Below are positions 50,565 to 55,570 of a stretch of DNA of 55,570 bases, piece after piece (the first letter of the stretch is position 1; each line of letters opens with the position of its first letter). This stretch comes from an uncultured Bacteroidales bacterium (GTDB taxonomy: Bacteria; Bacteroidota; Bacteroidia; Bacteroidales; Muribaculaceae). Where the stretch lies: assembly GCA_900542185.1 (NCBI GenBank), contig UQMZ01000023.1:1-55570 (forward strand). The letters run 5' to 3'. Both the position numbers and the translations under genes were made by a program. The notes beneath the pieces are model-generated. The model made no database searches, was not told where the DNA came from, and saw nothing but the letters and a program-made list of their open reading frames with translations.

Positions 50565-52061
50565 CTATTCCGGAGGGAATAGTTTCTCAGCCAATCGGAT
50601 TTTCTCCTCGGCAGGAAGATTATAAAAGTTTTGTTTCATCAGGTCGGAATAAAGGCCCATATTAGGTCTGACGAATCGTCGATGACGTATTCCGTCAATT
50701 ATCGCGACCACTTCATAATGTCCTTTGGAATTAACTGAAACCGAAAAGTTGGCAAATTCCCTTCCGTGCATATCGCACAAGGATTCTCCAGTGTCTTTGT
50801 CTTTGGCGATATAGCCGAAAGCGATGAGATTGTCGTTCAGTGTCTTTTGGATTATACTTCGCCATGGTTGAGTGATATAGCATCGCTCGGCGTATTCACC
50901 GAATTTTGATATTGCTCCCGCTACACGGTTTATGATTGCGCTGGCATTCTTTATATCGTGCTGTTTTGCAAAATCGAGTAGGTCTGTCTTAGAAATCTCA
51001 CTGATTTCGCCTCCGATGCTCAATCTACGCTCGATATTGGGACCCGTACCTTTCGTGTTGAAAATAAACGTCGTATCATAAGACGGCGATATCCGCCATT
51101 TCCCGTCCTCTTCAAGTAGGAATGAGAAGTTTTTGTTGTGGTCGTCAGTATTGTTGGCCATCACATTGAAAACCATCCTGGCGAAGAGCCGCTCGATCTC
51201 AGACTCTGAAATTGACAGTTCGCGACAGGTCGCAACAAGATCTTCGTAGCTTCGCGCCTCGGGGTTTATGGCAGCCAAAGTCTGAACGTGAATCTTCCTG
51301 CCGTTCTTCCTGTCGAAACGTTTGGTTAGAAAATGGTTGATGCCATCTATCTGCAATAGCCGACATTCTTCCATCTCGATTCCGGCTGCTACAGCCATCT
51401 CATAATACGCTGTTTCAATTTCAGCGATTGGAATGGATTTATCACCAAACTTCAAGATATAATATCCGTAACCTTCAAGACCATCGGTCTGACCCGACCG
51501 AATTTCGCCAGTCTTATTGTTAATGGCGATGATTGCCTTCATCTGACGGCCGCCTGCAGATGTGCCGACGGCAAGCAATGTCTGCAACGTCAGTTCCTCG
51601 TTAGCCGTCAGAACAGTGTTTTCCCGGTCTTCGAGAATCTTAAGAGATAGGTCATACAGTGATTTGATGTCGATTGAACGAGTGTGGGCAAGATCAGCGG
51701 CGTATGGCTCATATTCCAAAGCGCCGATTCCACGTTTGCCGATAAACATCAGTTTATACAATGGCGTGATTTTGTTGCGCGGTATTTTGTTGTCTTTTAC
51801 CCACTTGTCAAATAAAGTGTTACCCCAGAAGTCCGGCAACGAGTCAGCGATAAACGGAGGAAGCCCCTGGTAAATAGGCCGGTCATCTCCATATATAGGC
51901 AAAAGAATGTTTCGATTATTCGCAGGAGAAAGTAACGGAGCAATATCAGGAATCCTGTCTTTCAGTTCTGGGTTATACGTAAAGTATGTCCGTCTCGTGG
52001 TTGAATCCCACACGAGCCGTCCGATTTCCTGTCCCCAGAGGTTTACCTTCAAATATTTCAT
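50565..52061 (-). CDS. hipA: HipA-type serine/threonine kinase toxin
   Basis: This 498-residue kinase belongs to the HipBA toxin-antitoxin family; HipA proteins phosphorylate targets such as glutamyl-tRNA synthetase and stop growth. The N-terminal subdomain (about 1-100) has the couple_hipA look. The kinase core contains VGTSAGGRQMKAIIAI (P-loop-like region), the catalytic loop NNTDDHNKNFSF (D306) and the metal-binding SPSYDTT (D329). It is about 60 residues longer than E. coli HipA, with an extra C-terminal beta-rich segment (about 425-475). It lies 8 bases after hipB on the same strand. Confidence 0.9.
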   Translation of the reverse strand: MKYLKVNLWGQEIGRLVWDSTTRRTYFTYNPELKDRIPDIAPLLSPANNRNILLPIYGDDRPIYQGLPPFIADSLPDFWGNTLFDKWVKDNKIPRNKITPLYKLMFIGKRGIGALEYEPYAADLAHTRSIDIKSLYDLSLKILEDRENTVLTANEELTLQTLLAVGTSAGGRQMKAIIAINNKTGEIRSGQTDGLEGYGYYILKFGDKSIPIAEIETAYYEMAVAAGIEMEECRLLQIDGINHFLTKRFDRKNGRKIHVQTLAAINPEARSYEDLVATCRELSISESEIERLFARMVFNVMANNTDDHNKNFSFLLEEDGKWRISPSYDTTFIFNTKGTGPNIERRLSIGGEISEISKTDLLDFAKQHDIKNASAIINRVAGAISKFGEYAERCYITQPWRSIIQKTLNDNLIAFGYIAKDKDTGESLCDMHGREFANFSVSVNSKGHYEVVAIIDGIRHRRFVRPNMGLYSDLMKQNFYNLPAEEKIRLAEKLFPPE

Positions 52062-52069
52062 ACGGATGA

Positions 52070-52390
52070 TTATTTTTTTGGGGAATGGCGTACACGCTGC
52101 GCCTTTTTCTCGTTGTCATCATACAGATAAGGTGATGCGGGTAATTCGGGCAAAAGTGCATCCCAGTTCTCTCCAAGCCCTATTGCTTTTAATAGTCTCA
52201 GTAGAGTGCTGAACGAAATATCGGTCATATTCCCGGACTCGAACCTATAGAGTGTGGTCATGCCGATAGAGGCCGCTTCAGAAACCTCCTTACGGGTCAT
52301 GCGCAGCCGCAATCTGTAATCTCGAAACCTCATGCCGAGATTCATGATTACATCAGGTGTAGATAATGATTTGTTTGTAAGTGTCACCAT
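52070..52390 (-). CDS. hipB: HipB-type antitoxin, XRE-family HTH repressor
   Basis: This 106-residue DNA-binding antitoxin would neutralise HipA and repress the operon. The HTH domain is at about 20-75 (LGMRFRDYRLRLRMTRKEVS, then SIGMTTLYRFESGNMTDISF). The C-terminal tail is basic (KKAQRVRHSPKK). The ATG at 52390 lies just behind the operator-like palindromes 52399-52435. Confidence 0.9.
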   Translation of the reverse strand: MVTLTNKSLSTPDVIMNLGMRFRDYRLRLRMTRKEVSEAASIGMTTLYRFESGNMTDISFSTLLRLLKAIGLGENWDALLPELPASPYLYDDNEKKAQRVRHSPKK

Positions 52391-52398
52391 AATGATAA

Positions 52399-52435
52399 TT
52401 ATATCTTATATACAGATATAACATTCCGTAGAATG
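52399..52435 (-). promoter_or_regulatory. Operator-like palindromes of hipBA
   Basis: TTATATC-n9-GATATAA (52399-52421) and CATTC-cgta-GAATG (52422-52435) are two adjacent inverted repeats between the promoter and hipB. The first resembles in form the TATCC-n8-GGATA operators bound by E. coli HipB, but the similarity is limited. Autorepression by HipB is the expected role. Confidence 0.6.
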
Positions 52436-52442
52436 ATATTTA

Positions 52443-52474
52443 CAAAGTTAGACATAAAATCTCGTACGACCAAA
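52443..52474 (-). promoter_or_regulatory. Promoter of hipBA
   Basis: On the - strand TTTG (52474-52471), 20 bases, TAACTTTG (52450-52443) is a near-perfect Bacteroidota promoter. Transcription would start near 52436, at the edge of the palindromes. Confidence 0.7.
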
Positions 52475-52576
52475 TTTATTGCTAATTATTGCGAATTTCG
52501 GATTGATGGAAAGTAGGGTTTGACAGTAGGGTTTGATAGTATATTATGTCTGACATTATATTATGTAAGAAAGTCA

Positions 52577-52606
52577 TTTACATTCACTAAAAAAATCGTA
52601 TATTTG
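52577..52606 (+). promoter_or_regulatory. Promoter of the membrane/ExbD-like gene
   Basis: TATATTTG at 52599-52606, with TTTA at 52577-52580 as a weak -33, gives a start near 52613. This supports the ATG at 52628 and argues against the longer frame from 52520. Confidence 0.55.
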
Positions 52607-52627
52607 CAGAAATTTAACGGTGCGATT

Positions 52628-53350
52628 ATGGAAATACCAGCTTCAAATAACAACAAACAAACATCAGTAATCTCTTGGATTGGTTTTGGATTAGCCATTA
52701 CAGTATTCCTCATTATATGGTTTGTAAATATTCTTGCGTTCAATTGGATGGGCGAAGATGCAAAGTCAATTGTAGCCTTATATATGCTTGTTGTTTTTGT
52801 AGATGGGATACTTGGCATGATGGCATTAGCTTTTTCCATTATAGGTTTATCGTTAGCTATAAAAAACAATACTCCACGATGGATAGGTACTACCGGTATT
52901 ATAATTTGCGTCCTTAGTATTCTAAGTTTCTTCGTCCCTGTCGTAAGTGCCGGGATGATAAAAAACAGAACAATCAAGATTGAAACACCTGAATCCATAA
53001 GAGTATCGGATGAGAATATTCCAGAAGATATTACGATTCAAATATTTAGTCTTGGTCGGATCCGATGCATAAATAATAAAGACTCGTCAAATACCGTAGT
53101 CGGAAATATGAACACGTCAGATTACGACTTTGAGAAACAATTGGCTGATTGGATAAAAATGAATAAAGTGGATTCCTCGACTGGCATTATAGTAAATTCC
53201 ACAAACGATGCGGACTATTCAGATATAACTAAAGTCATAGACATTCTGAATAAGAGTGGAATTTCCAAATTTAAGTTGTCAAGTAGCCTGACTACATCGG
53301 ATTATTATAGAAGAAAAAAGAGCCTTCCTATTAGGGAAAACTCTGTATAG
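52628..53350 (+). CDS. Membrane protein with ExbD/TolR-like periplasmic domain
   Basis: This 240-residue protein has an unusual layout. Three membrane helices lie at about 16-38, 47-75 and 85-108, the last two resembling DUF4190-type repeats. A soluble domain follows (about 125-230). Its end, GIIVNSTNDADYSDITKVID followed by ILNKSGISKFKLSSSL, reads like the periplasmic fold of ExbD/TolR, in which a helix follows a conserved D-x-x-Y. ExbD itself has one helix; here three precede it, and no exbB/tolQ partner is nearby. The gene is much more AT-rich than its neighbours, suggesting transfer. Function unknown; a membrane sensor or energy-coupling fragment are possibilities. Confidence 0.6.
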   Translation: MEIPASNNNKQTSVISWIGFGLAITVFLIIWFVNILAFNWMGEDAKSIVALYMLVVFVDGILGMMALAFSIIGLSLAIKNNTPRWIGTTGIIICVLSILSFFVPVVSAGMIKNRTIKIETPESIRVSDENIPEDITIQIFSLGRIRCINNKDSSNTVVGNMNTSDYDFEKQLADWIKMNKVDSSTGIIVNSTNDADYSDITKVIDILNKSGISKFKLSSSLTTSDYYRRKKSLPIRENSV

Positions 53351-53565
53351 TGGAAAGGATTAGAGAGTAATATTATAAGGGACACGTGTTTATCTCCCAC
53401 TCGGTCGATTGGCTAAAGGTTGTAGGGGCCTATCAAGTAGTCGAGAATGAACAGTCCGCGTCTGAAGTCTCATGTCGGCAGTAGTGAACGAGGTCTCCAT
53501 GCGTGCTTTCGGGACTATGCTTTATTGAGTATGTCCAAGTTGATGTTGCTATGTGCCGGATATTT
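53351..53565. other. Intergenic stretch without recognisable gene
   Basis: This 215-bp stretch lies between the ExbD-like gene and the second DUF4405-like gene. Short protein-like stretches appear in several frames, but none has a start, a continuous frame or a recognisable motif, so it may be a decayed gene. No promoter or terminator can be called with confidence. Confidence 0.4.
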
Positions 53566-53994
53566 CTATTTCCTGCAGATCTTTCTCATTTTATTCCATG
53601 ACGGAAGTCCGCGCACAAGGTGAATGATGGCGGTGATGCTCATGGCGATGCCAAACCCATAGTGCCACAATCCGAGATGAGGAATCTTGACCGGCGTAAG
53701 CAATTTGACCGTTCCTGTAAGCAACGTGGCTATGAACAGGATAATCAAGAGCCACGTGTCGGCGTAGAACCATCTGAATTTCTTCTTCAGGGCGTCCAGC
53801 ATTTTCTGGAACTGTGCCCAATGGATAATCAGAAGTGCCGTCATGGCATATCCGAATATCCAGTGAACGGTTTTTAATACACCACGTGGCTGGGCAATTA
53901 TTCCGTGACTTTTCAGATGCAAAATAATGCCGGTAACCAGTGTTACAGCAAAGGTAATGACTAATGCGATGCCGATGTTTGCTTTTGATTTCAT
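53566..53994 (-). CDS. DUF4405-like four-helix membrane protein, second copy
   Basis: This 142-residue inner membrane protein has four helices (about 8-27, 43-60, 77-97, 110-130). Histidines are placed as in cytochrome b561-like proteins (KSHGII, VHWIFGYAMTALLIIHWAQF, LWHYGFG, AIIHLVRG). It resembles the protein at 21547 in length and pattern though not closely in sequence. Heme binding is inferred. It stands alone in an accessory region on the - strand. Confidence 0.65.
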   Translation of the reverse strand: MKSKANIGIALVITFAVTLVTGIILHLKSHGIIAQPRGVLKTVHWIFGYAMTALLIIHWAQFQKMLDALKKKFRWFYADTWLLIILFIATLLTGTVKLLTPVKIPHLGLWHYGFGIAMSITAIIHLVRGLPSWNKMRKICRK

Positions 53995-54098
53995 AATTAA
54001 AAATTTTTGGATCTATTTAACATGCACTATATTTAGTTGACGCGCCTCGGCACTACAACGCTCATCCTTGAGAGTCTCGGCCAGATTTGATGCAGAAT

Positions 54099-54157
54099 GT
54101 CATTTCCCGATGCAGTGCGTAGAACGCGTTGTTGCTCAACGGATTGCGAATCTTCGG
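54099..54157. repeat. Dispersed ~60-bp repeat, copy 2
   Basis: This is the second copy of the sequence at 46655-46714: TGTCATTT, then CGATGCAGTGCGTAG and CTCAACGGATTGCGAATC ending TTCGG. Differences are mainly a three-base gap and a few substitutions around the central ACGCGTT. Here it is followed by a structured region (54192-54346), which copy 1 lacks. Confidence 0.75.
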
Positions 54158-54191
54158 ATACATAAGCCCGAAAATGCTCCGTTTTTACTTT

Positions 54192-54346
54192 CTGAAAATC
54201 GCTTTTTCCTGCCCTCCCGGACCTATGTTTTCGTATCGGCAAATGCCCTCAGGTCATTCGCGAGTGGGCTTGAAGCGAACGTCGGCCAAAAGCCGGTGCG
54301 CGGTGGCGAAGCCATCAAGACCCACCGCAAAGTTAGCGATTTTCAG
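54192..54346 (+). ncRNA. Candidate structured RNA, 155 nt
   Basis: CTGAAAATCGCT (54192-54203) and AGCGATTTTCAG (54335-54346) are a perfect 12-bp outer stem. Inside lie CGGC-caaaa-GCCG (54283-54295) and GCGGTGG...CCACCGC (54300-54306 / 54322-54328), giving a branched shape. The frame running through 54068-54391 is not protein-like. The strand is uncertain because an inverted repeat reads the same either way; + is chosen by the following gene. It could also be a transposon-derived or repeat element. Confidence 0.45.
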
Positions 54347-54364
54347 GGAAATATCCTAATTCGA

Positions 54365-54396
54365 TTTGGTCATCTCAAAGATTATTTATAGCTTTG
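54365..54396 (+). promoter_or_regulatory. Promoter of the frameshifted AAA ATPase gene
   Basis: TTTG (54365-54368), 20 bases, TAGCTTTG (54389-54396) is a good Bacteroidota promoter. Transcription would start near 54403, inside the palindrome at 54395-54425. Confidence 0.65.
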
Positions 54397-54425
54397 TCAC
54401 CGTGGTAATAATTACTGCAGTGATA
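54395..54425 (+). promoter_or_regulatory. 31-bp nested palindrome over the ATPase transcription start
   Basis: The order is TGTCAC, cgtg, GTAAT, a, ATTAC, tgca, GTGATA. It is symmetrical about base 54410, with an inner perfect 5-bp repeat and outer 6-bp arms with one mismatch. It overlaps the end of the -7 element and ends five bases before the ATG, so it looks like an operator. Confidence 0.6.
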
Positions 54426-54429
54426 AAAT

Positions 54430-55570
54430 ATGAAGTTCTATAATCGCACTAAGGAAATAGAGGAGTTAAATCGGATACAAGGGCGAGCCTTTGAATCCCG
54501 GTCGAGAATGACAGTGATAACCGGTCGGCGTCGCATCGGTAAGACATCACTTGCTCTGCATGCCACACAAAGCGAGTATCCTACGGTATATCTTTTTGTC
54601 AGTCGTAAAAACGAGGCTGCTTTGTGCGAAGAGTTTGCCGGACTTATTTCGACTGCTCTCAACTGTTATGTGCCGGCGGAGATAAAGACTTGCAAGTCGC
54701 TGTTCCAGATAATGATGGAATTGGCGAAGACTCGCAAGTTTAATCTGATTATTGATGAGTTTCAGGAATTTTTCAATGTCAATCCATCGGTATTCAGCGA
54801 TATGCAGAATATCTGGGATACATACCGCAACGAAACACACGTGAATCTTCTGCTAATGGGTTCGGTATATTCAATGATGCACAAGATTTTTGAAAGTTAC
54901 CATGAACCGTTGTTTGGCAGGGCGGATGCCACCATACATCTGTCCGGTTTCGGAACGGCAACCATGAAGGAGATTATGCGCGATTTCCGTCCGGACTACG
55001 CCAATGATGAACTGCTGGCTTTTTACTGCATAACCGGAGGCGTACCGAAGTATATAGAACTCTTGTGCGAGGACACTGATTTGTCGATTGACGGGATGTT
55101 CAACTATGTAGTCAGAGAGAACTCTCCGTTTATAGATGAAGGCGCAACCTGCTGATAGAAGAATTCGGCAAGGATTACGGGTTATATTTCTCAGTGCTCA
55201 GCTGCATCGCATCCGGTACGAACACTCAGGGCGCGATTGAAAGCGCGTTGGGCGGTGTGACAGTGGCAGGCCATCTCAAGCGGTTGATTGAGGATTATTC
55301 ACTAATCAAGCGTGTTCGTCCTATCATGTCGAAACCACGCTCTCAGAATGTGCAATATGAGATAACCGATAATTTCCTTAAATTCTGGTTCAACTATTTC
55401 GACCGCAATCAGACTTTGGTTGAAATGGGCAATTATGACCGTCTTCGTGAAATCGTGATGTCAGATTATCCGACTTATTCGGGTCATATCCTTGAAAAAT
55501 ACTTTCGGCTCAAAATGGGGTCAAGCCGAAATCACGGTGCATTTGTTAAAACCGGGAGATTAAAGTGTTA
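54430..55570 (+). pseudogene. AAA ATPase (DUF234-type) gene with frameshift, cut by window end
   Basis: This P-loop ATPase belongs to the archaeal-type ATPase/DUF234 group. Walker A is VITGRRRIGKTS at about residues 29-40, Walker B FNLIIDEFQEFF near 113-123, a sensor-like LLLMGSVYSMM follows, and GGVPKYIELL lies near 210. The frame ends at 55155 (241 residues). Immediately before the stop the sequence switches frame: from 55143 a second frame continues as RNLLIEEFGKDYGLYFSVLS and runs open to the window end. Adding one G at 55142/55143 restores one frame. It could be a natural inactivation or a sequencing or assembly error. The 3' end lies outside the window, and the final 55 bases no longer look like the family. 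Confidence 0.75.

Noticed and set aside
54068..54391. 107-aa protein on the + strand
   Set aside because: The frame runs through the dispersed repeat and the inverted-repeat stems and has no protein character; a structured RNA explains the region better.
1..55570. tRNA, rRNA and CRISPR-Cas genes
   Set aside because: I saw no cloverleaf with conserved TTCRANNC loops, no rRNA-like stretches and no Cas proteins; a tRNAscan or Infernal run would settle it.

Overview
The window looks like one end of an assembled contig from a gut-type Bacteroidales bacterium. The signs are SusC/SusD pairs, an ECF sigma/FecR pair feeding an STN-domain SusC, many C-terminal sorting tails of the type IX secretion (T9SS) kind, and repeated matches to the Bacteroidota promoter (TTG or TTTG, about 20 bases, TAnnTTTG). 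A family such as Muribaculaceae is plausible but not provable from the sequence alone. Bases 1-47 are not biological: they read as the tail of an Illumina P5 primer, an 8-base i5 index and the Nextera Read 1 adapter.

Layout. (A) 48-13336, + strand: a polysaccharide utilization locus (PUL) with susC, susD, a small secreted protein, GH16, GH3, GH128 and a modular surface protein. The enzymes point to beta-1,3-glucan. (B) 13395-16572, - strand: lutA and a lutB-lutC fusion (L-lactate oxidation) plus a small hypothetical gene. (C) 16702-20485, - strand: two GT4 glycosyltransferases and a flippase, overlapping end to end, opposite an AraC regulator. (D) 21.5-30.7 kb: mixed genes, namely a DUF4405-like membrane protein, an EamA transporter, a Nudix hydrolase, an AAA/DUF4143 ATPase behind four tandem palindromes, a large T9SS-tailed surface protein and a glutamine synthetase. 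(E) 30818-45467, - strand: a second PUL with an ECF sigma factor, FecR, STN-SusC, SusD, GH30, GH3 and SGNH hydrolase, preceded by a tandem pair of secreted paralogues. (F) 45.7-49.6 kb: META lipoprotein, rhodanese lipoprotein, zinc alcohol dehydrogenase, FKBP isomerase, HD protein and small proteins. (G) 49.8-55.57 kb: an accessory stretch with a GNAT acetyltransferase, a 161-bp inverted-repeat element, a hipBA toxin-antitoxin pair, an AT-rich gene joining membrane helices to an ExbD-like domain, a second DUF4405-like protein, a structured non-coding region and a frameshifted AAA ATPase.

How the parts work together. The two PULs are about 17 kb apart and look complementary. PUL A carries endo-beta-1,3-glucanase families (GH16, GH128) and a beta-glucosidase (GH3). 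PUL E carries a GH30 enzyme of the beta-1,6-glucanase/galactanase type, a GH3 and an SGNH esterase-like enzyme. A side-chained beta-glucan (fungal, yeast or algal) would account for both; for the GH30 a beta-1,6-galactan remains possible. Eight secreted proteins end in a T9SS-like tail, so much of the machinery probably reaches the surface by that route.

The most unusual material is non-coding: operator-like palindromes laid over the promoters of both AAA ATPase genes, a 161-bp inverted-repeat element in front of the GNAT gene, two families of dispersed structured repeats, palindromes inside the lutBC linker, and a probable structured RNA before the last gene. Among proteins, the membrane/ExbD-like fusion and the three-member secreted family are the least familiar.
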